NCBI GenBank assembly: GCA_023079485.1
Contig: CM041115.1
Location: 23,242,863 to 23,306,862 of the forward strand
Direction of reading: 5' to 3'
Source: Archilochus colubris
Lineage: Eukaryota > Chordata > Aves > Apodiformes > Trochilidae
DNA length: 64,000 nt
Under the pieces are notes generated by a model, which worked only from the letters and a program-made list of their open reading frames with translations, did not search any database and was not told the origin of the DNA. Positions 41,301-52,292 of the stretch are shown here, in pieces. Position numbers and translations under genes: made by a program. How positions within the stretch are numbered: the first letter of the stretch is position 1; every line of letters begins with the position of its first letter.

Positions 41301-42211
41301 TTTCAAAATGCCTTACTTATAGAGAGGGTCTCTCTGAGCTGCAAGTTAGCTATGAAGTTACATTTTAATTTTAAAATATTCTCAGTACAAAAAAGTTGCC
41401 ATTTCTATTTTAAAGCCTGTCACCCCTACAAGCCCCAAAGTCAGGGTCCTGGGACTGTAAAATTTTACAGTAAGTTACTGTAAATTCAACCAATCATTCA
41501 TTCACTGCTGCTACCTGGTCTTGACTGTAGGAGCACAAAACTTATACTGAAACAACATCAGCTTTTAGAAACAATAAGGAAAGAAACTTAGCAGCCTCGC
41601 AGAAATGATGTAGATATATCACTTGTGTGTGCATTGCCAACTATGAACTCCTGAGGCTGTTTTTTCAAGAATTTTAACTTTTGTACAGAAGTGTTGCTGC
41701 TAAATGAAGAGGTGTAGTAATTTTTAAAACCGCATCGCAAACAACTTTGTATTTTATCCTTGTTTATAACTTCAGTGTAACTAAAGAACATCTGTGAAGT
41801 TAATTCATGCCATACTGTGTCCTTCCCCTGACTACTGCATATTGTGAATGAAAGATAGCACATTAGATTTTCTTGTAACTTGTTATTGTTACCACATTAC
41901 TACTTGCATATTAGCAAAACTGTAAAATTTAGTAAGTCTAATGAAATTAGCATTTCATTCACTGTTTCTAGAAGATTAACAAGATATATGGTTCAATACG
42001 CCCTTCTCTGCATCTCCATTTCTGTCTGGGGGATAAATGGGATTTAAGGTATAATGTCACAACAATATTGGTTTTTTGAAGGACTGAGGCACATACTACC
42101 TTGCAAGTTAGTAGTAAAACTAGCAACAGCTTTCTGCTGGTTTTCATCCAGTGTTTGAACTGCTGCATTTTCATTGAATTTAACCTATTATTAAAATACC
42201 CTAAAAAAAGT

Positions 42212-42556
42212 TAAGAGAGGAGACCTTATCACTCTCTTCAACCACCTCAAGGGAGGTTGGAGCGAAGAGGGAAGCAGCCTCTTCTCCTTAGTGGACTGTG
42301 ATAGGAACAGAGGGAATGGATGGAAGCTGCACCAGGGGAGGTTTAGGCTGGATGTTAGGAAACATTTTTTCACTGAGAGGGTCGTCAGGCATTGGAATGT
42401 CCTGCCCAGGATAGTGGTGGAGTCACCATCCCTGGAGGTATTTAAAAGGAGTTTACGGACATGGTTTACTAGTTGACTGTGGTGTTAGTCAAAGGTTGGA
42501 CTGGATGATCTTGGGGATCTCTTCCAACCTAAAACATTCTGTGATTCTGTGAAAAA
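42212..42556 (+). mobile_element. CR1 LINE 3' fragment E, sense
   Basis: This is a 345-base 3' end of CR1 on the plus strand. The ORF2 C-terminus reads [20 protein letters not shown] followed by [20 protein letters not shown] over 42,330-42,455, with only light decay. The 3' part has GGACTGGATGATCTTGGGGA and the tail ends CATTCTGTGATTCTGTG. It is strongly 5'-truncated at an A-rich junction (CCCTAAAAAAAG). The intact reading of this short end suggests a younger copy than A, C or G. Confidence 0.94.
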
Positions 42557-43854
42557 TACTGAGGCTTTCTTTGGAAGCAGTGTTTTATTGCTAATTAACC
42601 ATTAAATGTACTCTGTACACACAAAGAGGGAATATTTAAAGAATGGAGAATGTCTGACTATTTTGAACTTTTGAGGCTTTAGGAAACAGAAGTAGTACAG
42701 AATTTGATGTGTTAGCTTGGGAGAAAGTGAACCCCTCTTTGGTATGGGAGATGAATATGAGAACATGCAGAGTGGAGATATGTCTGTGTTTTTCTGTCTT
42801 AAAAGTCGGCGAGTATTAAAATTACAGAAGTGGTAAAGTCTGGTTTGTGTCACTGTGTTTTTGCTTACATTTATTCACATCTCAACAGGAACTTCCTTCT
42901 CTGTGCTTCATGAATAGTAATTCTAGAATACTTCTCTTACTACTTCAGTATAATTCTCAATTAATTTCCAACAATAATTGGCTCCCTGGTCTGAAACCTA
43001 TTGATTCTGTTGATCATTAATTTTGTTTCCTATTGATTTCTATTGAGTACCGTGGTAACTTTACTATTCTTTCTTGCTGCTTTTGGGTGGGAGGTAAATC
43101 ATGTGTCTGCAAATGTTAGTAGGAGCAATTAAGACCAGCAATAACATCAGCAGAATCTGTCTTGCAATGACAGTCACTGATGGTCAAGTAACATATTAAT
43201 GCCTGGCAATTTGTGCATTGCCAGAGTTGAGAAGGGAACTTATATCTATTTTAGAAGTAAAAGATTCTAGCAGAAACATTTCAAGATACCATTTGCATCA
43301 ATGATTCAGATTGAAACTGAAGTTGCTAACTTCAGTCAGTCACTTCCCTCATTTTTTCCACAATAGACAGAGGGGTTAATTACTCTGCTCGTTGATATAT
43401 TGAGGCCAGCATTTTATGAGATTTGTGAAAAATCTAATGCAATGGATAAAATTGAAATGGAAGATTGCATGTTTTCCTCTTTTCTATCCGTGCTTGCTTG
43501 CATCTCCCTGTGTCTTACAAATTTAAGCTGTTTCTGGATGTGTAACTGCTTTTTTCAAATTGACGATGAAGTTGCTCGCTTACAGCCATAGCCTGGGATC
43601 TTACCCCAGTTTTAGAGGCTTTGCATAGTATTTGTGTATGGATTTTAGGTATTTGTCATTTCTTGGATATTTTAAGATATTATTCTTCATATACTTGCAG
43701 ACTTAAGGGAGAGTTAGGTTCAGAAAAGTTTTGGATACTCTGGCCCTGATTCCTGGAAAAAATCAATTTAATTGATTTATTTTTAAATTTAATTTCAATC
43801 TTCTTAGACTCAAATCTGTGTATAAGTGACTCCAAACTTTGCTTAACAAGGGTA
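42557..43854. other. Unique non-coding sequence
   Basis: No gene or repeat recognised between CR1 fragments E and F. The 63-codon plus frame at 43,400-43,591 is cysteine- and leucine-rich but has no motif and no supporting signal. Confidence 0.55.
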
Positions 43855-44012
43855 CTAATAAAATGGAACAGGCTGCCCAGAGAGGTAGTTGAGGCCTCAT
43901 CCCTGGAGCTATTGACGAGGCTCTGAGCAACCAGATCTAGTTGAGGATGTCCCTGTTTACTGCCAGGGTGTTGGACTCTATGACCTTTAAAAGTCCCTTC
44001 CAACCCAAATCA
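43855..44012 (+). mobile_element. CR1 LINE 3' fragment F, sense, very short
   Basis: Only about 160 bases are present: AAATGGAACAGGCTGCCCAG, a GTTGAGGCCTCATCCCTGGA segment, then GGTGTTGGACTCTATGACCT and TCCCTTCCAACCCAAATCAT. These are the typical last 160 bases of a CR1 3' end, with no ORF left worth reading and a decayed octamer tail. Confidence 0.9.
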
Positions 44013-47000
44013 TGGATTTACAAAGTGAGAAGTGCTCAGGAGCCTTTTCTGCCTGGGACTGGCTTCTGCTTGCCAGGGCGAGAGAGAGAACATAGTGTGG
44101 GGTAACTGCAGAACCTTGGATTGAGGAGCACTGCTTTGGTTCTCAGTAGATTAAGAACTAATCCAGGTACTAGGATAGGTTTAAATTGTGTTCAAGTAAA
44201 TCCTGCTGTGTTGCTGCTGTTCTGCCTCTGTGTTTGTCCGTATGTTCTGGCACCACAGTCCTTTGATAGGAAGGGTCCATATGCACTTTCCCAGGGAATT
44301 TATTGAACTTTGTCCCTTGGTCTGAACTAGGGGAAACGTGTTTGAAGACTATAAGCAGTGGAGAAGGCTTGCCAGTGCACTTCTTAAAAAAAGGTTGAAT
44401 TTGTACCTAAGCTACAACATAGCTCTGTTGTTAATGACAGTTGCTGTATGTTAGCAAGTAAGTTGTTACTACCCACCAGAATCTCGATTTTTTTATTACT
44501 TATTTGGAAATACAGGCATCTAGTCTAGGGTTTCCTGTCTTATTGTTTCATTCACTTAAAGGATTTTATGATTTTCAGAAATGAACTAGTAATTTATGAA
44601 AACGACAGTCTTAAGTCATACAGAAAATAAGTAATGTTTTATTTTATTTGAAGTATAAAATAGAAGAATTATGCTGTGAATGAATTATACTTATGTATGC
44701 TCTCAAATGGTTTAGTTATGTAATGCTGATTTATATTTTAGTTAGTATATTGTGGGGTAGGAAACATGGGGACAAGCCTGCCCAGTAATGTTGAGGATGC
44801 AATGCACTATGGTTGTTGAATTTATCCAGTTTAACAGCTGAGCCCACTGTGATGCTCTGATATTCACATTGTTACAGAAATTTGCTTCTATAAATCTAGG
44901 GATTAAATGGCATAGGAAGTAAATAGCAAAGGAAGTATTTCCATTTATTACCTACCTATCTGTCTCTCTGTCTGTCTGTTGAGCTTGCTAGTTTTTCTGA
45001 TCTTAGCATATTTGCCTTGAAAAATTCTTGACTTTCCTGTAAATATCAGAAAGAAGGTTGTTATGCAGAAGTGAGGCTCTTACATAGGTAACTACCCAGA
45101 AAAATAAGGGGATTTTTTTTTTTGTTTGATCTCTTGACTTCATTCATGTGGGAATTCTTATTCTCCTGTAATTGTATGCATGTTATGTGTGAAGCTAGAA
45201 TGTTATTGCAAGAGCACGTGATAACTTCACAGGATGAGGTAGTATTGCAGCAGATTTTACTTTTCTGTTTTTTTAATTTCTTGACAGAACTTGAGCAAGA
45301 TCTGACTTTTCTCTCCATCTTCCTGCCTAGATACTTTCCTTAATGAAAGATACACCTTAACTCCTAAACAGAACATGGTGATAAGTGCAGATAATTATAC
45401 TGTTTGCTGAGGCAAAAATTCTGCAAGTACTCATGGGAGGTATGAAAATCTACATGCACTTTACAGGTCTAACACTAATCATGAAATAACTCAGTTGCTT
45501 CTCCAGGACTAACATGTCACCCATGTTTTCCAAGTTAATGTCATTCCAAACCTCTATCAGAATGCTCTCAGCTAGCTACCTGCTGCTTTCCTAATACCCC
45601 TGCCTGATGATGACAGAAAGATGATTACCTTCTTGGAATTTCCTTTGACTGTAATACCTGCTTTGAAAGAGGAAAACCTGTTGCTCATATCTTTTTTACA
45701 TCCTCCAGTTTCTGATAATAATACCAATAAGATGTCTTGTAAGAGCTTAGATATATTTCAAAGCATTATGTCAGCAGGATGCTTTAGATACAGGAAATTA
45801 AACCATTTTAAAGTAGAATATGAGCTTATATTACCTGAGCTGTTCACACATGTAAATATTTGTAACAAACTAATATCTCCAGTGACTGTGGTCACAAGTA
45901 AGTTTTGTATCAATATTATCAGCCCTGAATTCTTAAATCGTAGCTCTCTAAATGGACTAAAAACTAGCATGCTTGGCCCTAGATAAGTTTTTGACTCAGC
46001 TCCTGATGTAATCTTGGGTACATACTGATGTATATGTCACTTCTTTCACCATGGTTTCCAAGAAATTTAGTTTGTTTGCAGTGGAGGAAAAGGAACACTG
46101 TGAGCACTGTGTGAAAGTGCATAAAAGTGTGATCACAGTACAAGAGGTTCTTCAAACAAATATATCCCTAAAGCACATGCTTTTTAAGCCTGTTTCATCT
46201 TCTCAGAGGAAAAGCTTATTGCTTTCTTAGCAAGGTCCCAGTTCCAGGATTTGTGGCTGTTTCTTCTACGCTTTTGCTGTTCCTTTGGATTCTATTTTAT
46301 GTCTATTCTAGACTCAGGTTTAGGAAGTTGACTATCTTAAGAAAGACAACATTTGAAGGTGTTGGCGTGGACATTTTCTGTTAAGTACTGGTGAGAGAAG
46401 TTCAGTGTCTTGAGAATGCTGGGGAGCCAGAGTCCATGGGAAAACAGCAGAATGAAAAACATTACCACAATACTAATAGAAGTAGTACAGGTACCTGCAG
46501 ATAAGCAATCAAGCAGAGAACATTCTTATGGAGACACAGATTCAATTACTTAATATATAAGCAATTTAGAATATTAAAGGCTTCTTGCTTTTTAAAGCTT
46601 TGTTACTGAAATTTCCTTCTCCTGCTGAGAAAGAAATTGATTTAGGAAGAACTTGAGTACAGAAACTTAAACCTATTGGGTTTTTTAAATTTAACTTACA
46701 TGTTTCTCAGTAAGAGTTTATTCATCACTAAGGCCCCAAAGGTTTTAAGATGGAGTAATTCAAATTTTTAGTGTAGACTTCCTTTATCCACAGTGATTGA
46801 TGGGGTATATAACCCTTCCCTTTTCTTCTTCTGTCCTTCCTGATGCATAGGAAAGTGAAAATTCATCAACTTCAGGACAGACACAACACAGTAGCTGTGA
46901 AAAATACTGGGTACATAAATAAGAGATAAGAGGTGGATGTCTTGGATTTGAATCAGATCTAATGGCTCTAAAATTTGAGAAGAAATATCAGCAGCTATAT

Positions 47001-47914
47001 TAAAACTGCATTTGTGCTTTGTTACAAGGCTACTATTTCCTTTCAAAGCTTTAAGAGCTTTATTGTGTAATTTTCAATTATTCACATAGTCCACTTGTAT
47101 ACACCAAGGTGCAGGATTATGACAAAATATATTTAACCACCAACTGACATAATATGTCATTTTGTTACTTTCTCTTGCACATAAGTCTTAAATAAGAAAG
47201 TTTGTTGAATATGTTTCTTGTAAAGTAATCTTGGTCTTTCACTGAAAGGCAGATGTTATCCATCCCTGGTGTCATAAAAGCAAAAAATTTTTTCCATTTA
47301 AAGAATCACATTATTATTAGTGTATCTTAATGGGATTAATCTAATGACTTCTTTATAAGGTCATGATTCTTTTTTTTTTTGGTGGGGTGGTGGTGGTGGT
47401 GTGGGGTTTGGTTGAGATTTGTTTCCTGTACTGTTTTACAGAAATGGAAATTGGAAAATTGGAAAATTTAATCTGATCTTTGTATAGTTTGTGTTGGGAG
47501 TCTTGGGATCCCCTTTTTCTGGCATGAAGTAATAAACTAAATCCATTCAGAAAACTATGAGACAACATGTTTTTCTCCTATGTGAAAATAGGAGAAATTT
47601 AGATCAATTATGACTTATGAGAATCTTACAATGTAAAACACTTGCTGTAGGGCGTGCCATTCTGTTTCATTTGTAGAAACTAACCTAAAGGAGCACTGTG
47701 CTGTTTTGTGCACTGGAGGTGGTAAGAATGGTTTCAAAGCCTCTTATTTCAAAGCCTATGGTTTGCCTACCATGGTGGCTTTCTGTTAAGACAATGAATA
47801 TATCAAGAACTTTGGGTGAAATTCAGTGTCATTATAAAATTTTGCTTGCAAGGACTCAATTCTGTGAAAGGTTTTAAAGTTATTAAACACTTGGTGTCTG
47901 TTGGCACAAGTACC
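44013..47914. other. Unique AT-rich non-coding sequence, 3.9 kb
   Basis: No gene or transposon recognised. A CTGT-type simple repeat lies at 44,951-44,980 and a T run plus GGT repeat at 47,370-47,402. The 121-codon plus frame (45,621-45,986) is the longest here but shows no domain or coding-like composition. Confidence 0.55.
47370..47402. repeat. Poly-T followed by (GGT)n
   Basis: Eleven T are followed by GGTGGGGTGGTGGTGGTGGT. Simple sequence; the G-rich strand has several GG/GGGG runs. Confidence 0.9.
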
Positions 47915-48008
47915 ATGTATTGGTGATATAATAGTGGCTGCTGCTGCGGCTTCAATGAAAGGTTTTTCAGGCATACGTAACCATAACTGTACTTGAATAG
48001 ATTTAGAG
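47915..48008 (+). repeat. 94-bp host repeat, copy X, before provirus
   Basis: This host segment (ATGTATTGGTGATATAATAG to ...TAGATTTAGAG) lies immediately before the 5' LTR and recurs after the truncated end of the provirus at 52,851-52,944. The two copies are the same length and differ at 4 of 94 positions. The segment ends AGAG, the same four bases that start the second unit of the 207-bp duplication downstream. Confidence 0.95.
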
Positions 48009-48809
48009 TGTCCTGGTTTGGGCCAAGGGGATAAAGGTGATTTTCTGTTTTGTACTTTTGCTTTTAGCTAAGTCTCTTGTAAGTAGTTGCACTTGCTGAA
48101 ATTAACAGCAAGTTTCTCAGACAGTGTCTGCTTCTAGGACTGATAACACTTGATGTTTATAGTTACTGCTAGAGACTGGGATGCAGGACACTGCAGGACA
48201 CTGCTCAGCTCTGAGGAACATTTTTACCCTCCAGAAGGAAGGAAGAGGTCCCACCTGCAGCCCTCCTTTGGGGAGGAATGGACAAGATAGATGCCAGAAT
48301 TGACCAAACAGAGTATTCCATCCCATATACTTCATACTCAGTATAAATGTGAGGCATCACGAGGGCAAGCCATGCTTCATGCTTCCGGCTGCCTGCCTTT
48401 CCTGCTTCCCTTCCTTCACTCGACATCTTGGAAGGATTCCGTCCGTTCCTCTGCCTGTGGTCCTGATCTGTGCCAGCCCATATCTGTGTGTTCCTGCTTC
48501 CAGTTCCCGACTGCTGCCAACTCCAGGAGTCCAGCCTGGACTTTCCCAGGGCTGCCCTGCAGCCTCAGTGGTGATGTGAGAGTTACTGGGGGGGGAGGGG
48601 GGAGGAACGTGGTATTAATTTTCCTGTATATTTGTATATATTTAGTAATTTTTCCTATTTATCATTACTGTTTCGTTAAAGTTGTGTAGCTTAGCTTCCA
48701 ACCCATAAGTCTCTCTCCCTTATTCTCTCTTCTTTCTTTATCAGGGAGGAGAGAGAGATTAACAGAGAGCATCTGTTACTGGGTTTAAGGCCAGCGTTAA
48801 ACCGTGACA
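48009..48809 (+). mobile_element. 5' LTR of the ERV-L-like provirus, 801 bp
   Basis: It begins TGTCCTGGTTTGGGCCAAGG and ends TTAAACCGTGACA, with TGTC/GACA terminal inverted repeats. It is followed after seven bases by the primer-binding site, which fixes the 3' edge. The 5' edge is fixed by the end of the duplicated host segment at 48,008. A TATA box lies at 48,342. No canonical AATAAA is found downstream of it; TTCGTTAAAG at about 48,671 is the nearest degenerate candidate. A G-rich run (eight G, A, six G, A, GG) lies at 48,588-48,604, and GCAGGACACT is tandemly repeated near 48,185. Only one LTR of this family is in the window. Confidence 0.88.
48342..48347 (+). promoter_or_regulatory. TATA box in provirus LTR
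   Basis: TATAAA in the context CTCAGTATAAATGTGAGGC, about 333 bases into the LTR. It is the only well-formed TATA box there, so it is the likely U3 promoter, with transcription starting about 25-30 bases later, near 48,370. Confidence 0.65.
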
Positions 48810-48816
48810 GATTCAT

Positions 48817-48834
48817 TGGCGCCCAACGTGGGGC
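48817..48834 (+). other. Primer-binding site, tRNA-Lys(1,2) type
   Basis: TGGCGCCCAACGTGGGGC is a full 18-base match to the primer site complementary to the 3' end of tRNA-Lys(1,2), as used by spumaviruses and several betaretroviruses. It starts seven bases (GATTCAT) after the LTR end. The site marks where minus-strand DNA synthesis would be primed. It has not decayed, although the downstream genes have. Confidence 0.9.
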
Positions 48835-48912
48835 CCGAGCTAATTGGCTTGAGTCCAGTTTAAATTTTGACTAATTTGCCTTAACAGTTTGAATTCCAAC
48901 TCCAGTGAAAGA

Positions 48913-49340
48913 ATGGCTTTGCTGAGCTGGACTCAGACCTTGTTCTTTGGAAATTTCACAGGGTTGGAGATTAAACCAATCATGCCGAACCTTTGGTATT
49001 TAGGGTATGTGATGTGTATTTTTGCAGCTAGAATGAGTGTTACTATGTGGGTTTTCTTTCATAAGAGCTGCTTAAGAACCATCGTTGCAATATGGTCCTC
49101 AATACTGATGTATATCATGGTGCATGGTGCAGTAGTGTTTCACACAGAGATAAAAAACTTGGTTGGTAATTACACTCCCAGTTTTAATTTGGGAAATTAT
49201 ACCATTCCATCGTATTTTGGGCTGACTCCACCTGATTTTAGTAGCAATAGAATTTCATTTCTCAATCTTCTGTTGGGTGTTGTTAATTTTTCTCATATAT
49301 TGGTGAGAAGTAACACAAAAACCACAGTAATGAGATTGAG
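48913..49340 (+). other. Hydrophobic open frame at the start of gag
   Basis: From ATG 48,913 the first 140 or so residues contain two strong hydrophobic segments, around residues 30-47 (WYLGYVMCIFAA, then SVTMWVFF) and 55-75 (IVAIWSSILMYIMVHGAVVF). A weaker one lies near residues 116-130 (SFLNLLLGVVNF). NXS/T sites lie at NFTG, NYTP and NYTI. The frame is uninterrupted and runs into the gag body. Retroviral matrix domains are normally soluble, so this is unexpected. It could be a membrane-anchored leader like the glycosylated Gag of gammaretroviruses, a captured sequence, or T-rich non-coding leader that happens to be open. The sequence alone cannot decide. Confidence 0.4.
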
Positions 49341-50744
49341 TAAGCCTTTTCGGAGGCCAAGAGTTGCTGTTTGGAGAGTGAGAGCTGCTCCTCGTACAGA
49401 GAGCATCCCCCACTCCTGCCTCCACAGCCACTTCTCGCCCCCCCTCACGCAAGGGCACAACTCAGATAAGGCTGGCCAGCATCGCCAGTGTTTCTGCTAC
49501 AGCTGCAGCTGCTGTCTCTGCCCCCACAGACACTGCTGCTGTTCAGAAAGCCCTGCTGCTGCTACTGCTGCAGACACCTCAGCCTCTCCCCCTCTGCCCC
49601 CACAGCTACTTGTTGACCCTGTAACTAGGAGAAAAGGAAAACAATGGAAATCAGAAACGAGCCTTAACCCTCCCAGGCCTGAACGAGATGACCAGGTGAT
49701 AGAGGAAATAGAGGATAATGCCTCTCCTTATAGAGCAGCTAGAGCAGACTCTAAAGCAGAGTCAGCTGAGGACTCAGACTCAGAATCTGCTCAGTTTTAT
49801 TCCATGAGGGACTTGCGTACTCTGAGAAAAGACTACAGCCATTTTTCAGGTGAACCACTTCTCTCTTGGTTACTCTGATGCTGGAATGAGGGGGCTGCTA
49901 CCATAACTTTAACTCAGAAGGAAGCCAGGAAGTTGGGATCCCTGGCCAAAGATGCAGGTATTGATTGGGCATTTGAGGAAAAGTTTGGAACCACCAGCCT
50001 ATGGAAACGACTCTTGTCAGCTGTAAGGGAGAGATATCCCTATAAAGAGGAAATAGACTGCCCACAGGTCAAAGCAGCCACACTTGAAAAAGCTATCAGG
50101 TATCCGGAAGAATAGGCTGTACGAGATGCGATCTATAATAATGATGACATTGAAGATCCTTATCACGTACCATGCCCTAGACCTATGATGCAAAGGTTTG
50201 TGCATGCTGCACCACCACCTTTTAACCATACATGCTATGGGTTCCTGCAGATGTGGAGGGAATTGTGGGTGATGTGATTAAAACAGCATGAGAGTGTGAA
50301 GATGCTGTCACAGCCCCTCATCGGGCCTGGGTCTCAGCTATAAAGAGACCATCTGAGAAACTGCACTCACCTCTTTTTCCTCAGACAGAAGGAGGACGCC
50401 GCATTGCAGCCATTAAGAGAAGATGCCCTCCTATGAGACGTAATTGAAAGAAACAGATTTCATTAAGAGGAATCCTATGGGCACTCCTGAGTGAGTATGG
50501 AGAGGACATGAAAAAGTGTGATCAGAAACCTACTGCTGTCCTAGAGGACCAAGCATGTAAGTTGCTGAGTAAGACAAAGGCAAAAGGAGGTCCCTCTAAA
50601 AAGATGGCTGCTCAAGTCTCCAGTGTGGAGTTACCCAATTCAAATATGCTGGTGACTCAAGATCCCTGTATATCAGCTGTGAGTACTGGGGATACAAACT
50701 CCAGTAATGCTCATACTGACAATGTTCTATGTGCTCAAGCTTAG
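48913..50744 (+). pseudogene. gag: gag-region remnant of ERV-L-like provirus
   Basis: The first ATG after the primer site (48,913) opens a frame of 321 codons ending in TGA at 49,876. The same frame continues to TAG at 50,113 and TGA at about 50,275, and the reading then moves to another frame with stops near 50,291 and 50,445, ending about 50,744. The first 140 residues are unusually hydrophobic (see separate entry). Next comes an Ala/Ser/Pro/Cys-coding low-complexity linker (49,390-49,600), then an acidic segment (ERDDQVIEEIEDNAS, DSKAESAEDSDSES). A helical segment follows (QKEARKLGSLAKDAGIDWAF, LWKRLLSAVRERYPYKEEID), resembling a capsid-type region. Placement between primer site and protease is the main reason for calling gag. 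No zinc-knuckle CCHC box was found. Not functional. Confidence 0.7.
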
Positions 50745-50751
50745 AGGTGCC

Positions 50752-51165
50752 CTGCCTCCAGCCAGGTGGAGGAGGGGGACAACCGAATCTATTGGATTGT
50801 GTGGATTCGATAGCCTGGCACATTAGAGCCACAAATTATAAAACCTTGGTGGACACTGGTGCACAGTGCACCCTAATGCCATCGAATCAGAAAGGGACAG
50901 AATCCGTCACTATTTCTGGAGTGACAAGGGATCTAAAGAACTGACTATTGCGAAGGCTGATGTGAGCCTCACTGGAATAAAGTGGCATAAACACCCGATA
51001 GTGACTGGTCCAGATGGTCTGTGCATCCTTGGCATAGACTACCTCAAGGGAGGTGATTTCGAGGACCCGAAAGGGTACTGGTGGTCCTTTGGTACTGCAG
51101 CTATTAAGGTGAGAATGCAGAATGGCTGCATGCTTTGTTTGGCCTTTCAGACAAATCCTTTTTAG
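50752..51165 (+). pseudogene. pro: Aspartic protease remnant (pro)
   Basis: The active-site block LVDTGAQCTLMPS lies at about 50,846-50,884, with the catalytic DTG at 50,852-50,860. A flap-like and second conserved block follows (KADVSLTGIKWHKHPIVTG, GLCILGIDYLKGGDFEDP), ending in a stop at 51,163. The two halves are in different frames; the shift lies between about 50,880 and 50,940. Retroviral proteases cleave Gag and Pol in the budding particle and work as dimers. Broken as it stands. Confidence 0.82.
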
Positions 51166-52292
51166 TGGGGTTGCTGAGAACTATAAACCAGCAGGTGCCA
51201 ACTGCTACTTCAGTAGTGCATCGAAGACAATATCACGTCAACAGAGATGCTGTGATCCCCATTCACAAGCTGATCCAGCAACTAGAGAGCCAAGGGGTGA
51301 TCAGCAGGACTCACTCACCCTTCAACTGTCCTGTATGGCCAGTGCAAAAGCCTAATGGAGAGTGGAGGCTGACAGTGGACTACCATGCCCTGAATGAGGT
51401 TACACTGTCACTAAGTGCTGCTGTGCCAGACATACTAGAACTTCAGTAGCAGCTGGAGTCAAAGGCAGCCAGGTGGTATGCTACTATTGACATTGCATTT
51501 TTTGCTACTCCTATAGCACCAGAACGCAGGGCACAGTTTGCCTTCACCTGGAGAGGTGTCCAGTACCCTTGGAATCGACTGCCCCAGGGGTGGAAACACA
51601 GTCCTACCATCTGCCATGGACTGATCCATGATACTTTGGAAAAGGGGGGAGCTTCAGAACATCGACAGTACATCGATGACATCATTGTGTGGGGTGACAC
51701 AGCAAAGGAAGTCTACGAGAAAGGTAAGAAGATAATTGAAATCCTTCTAGAGGCTGGTTTTACTATTAAAAGGAGCAAGGTCAAGGGACTTGCGCAAGAG
51801 ATACTGTTTCTGGGGGTTAAGTGGCAAGATGGACGTCGCCACATCCCAATGGATGTGATTAGCAAAATAATAGCTATGGCCCCACCAACTACCAAAAAGG
51901 AAACTCAGTCTTTCTTAGGAACTGTTGGTTTCTGGAGGATGCATATTCATTCTTATAATCAGATTGTGAACCCTCTCTACGAGGTTACCCAAAAGAAGAA
52001 AGACTTTAAATGGGGCTCAGAACAACAAGCTGCTTTTGAGGGTATTAAACGGGAGATTGTGCAGGCAATGGCCCTTGGACCAATTCGAACAGGACCAGAC
52101 ATTAAAAATGTGCTTTACACCGGAGATGGAGGTGATGGTCCTACATGGAGCCTCTGGCAGAAAGCTCCAGGAGAGACTCGAGGCCAACCTCTAGGATTTT
52201 GGGGTCGAAACTACAAAGGCTCTGAAGCCAACTACACAGCCACTGAGAGATATTGGCCGCATACGAAGGAGTTAGAGCTGCTTCAGAAGTGA
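51135..52292 (+). pseudogene. pol: Reverse transcriptase remnant (pol), ERV-L type
   Basis: One frame runs 1.16 kb with a single stop (TAG, 51,447-51,449). Motifs in order are INRDAVIPIHKLI-like fingers (VNRDAVIPIHKLIQQLESQG), WPVQKPNGEWRLTVDYHALN, the first catalytic aspartate block (WYATIDIAFF), LPQGWKHSP (LPQG at 51,579-51,590) and YIDDIIVWG (YIDD at 51,669-51,680). The thumb/connection follows (FLGVKWQDGRRHIPMDV, SFLGTVGFWRMHIHSYNQIV). The block after the first catalytic aspartate appears two residues short, which would damage the palm even without the stop. Wording of thumb and connection is ERV-L-like. At about 52,250 a frameshift leads into RNase H. Confidence 0.9.

Larger units (their letters stand above)
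26356..42211. other. Unique non-coding sequence, 15.9 kb
   Basis: No gene or retroelement is recognised in this longest plain stretch. Simple repeats: TTTA units at 28,168-28,185, T runs at about 33,119 and 38,353-38,369, and TA runs at 34,085-34,107 and 35,385-35,401. Two slippage duplications: TTTATCTTAA near 30,711-30,731 and the 29-bp pair at 37,499-37,548. Local GC-richer islands occur at about 32,820-32,950, 34,960-35,050, 36,096-36,400 and 37,610-37,850. The block 39,060-39,660 has a composition unlike its neighbours and could be a very old LTR, but no ends were found. Open frames are at most about 113 codons, with no family resemblance. Confidence 0.55.

Noticed and set aside
45621..45986. 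121-codon plus-strand frame as a small gene
   Set aside because: It has no recognisable domain or coding-like composition, and a length expected by chance in 64 kb read six ways.
49480..49560. Cysteine-rich run resembling a zinc finger in gag
   Set aside because: The cysteines come from GCTGCTGCT-like DNA read in a shifted frame. Spacing does not fit a CCHC knuckle, and the neighbouring frame gives a normal Ala-rich linker.
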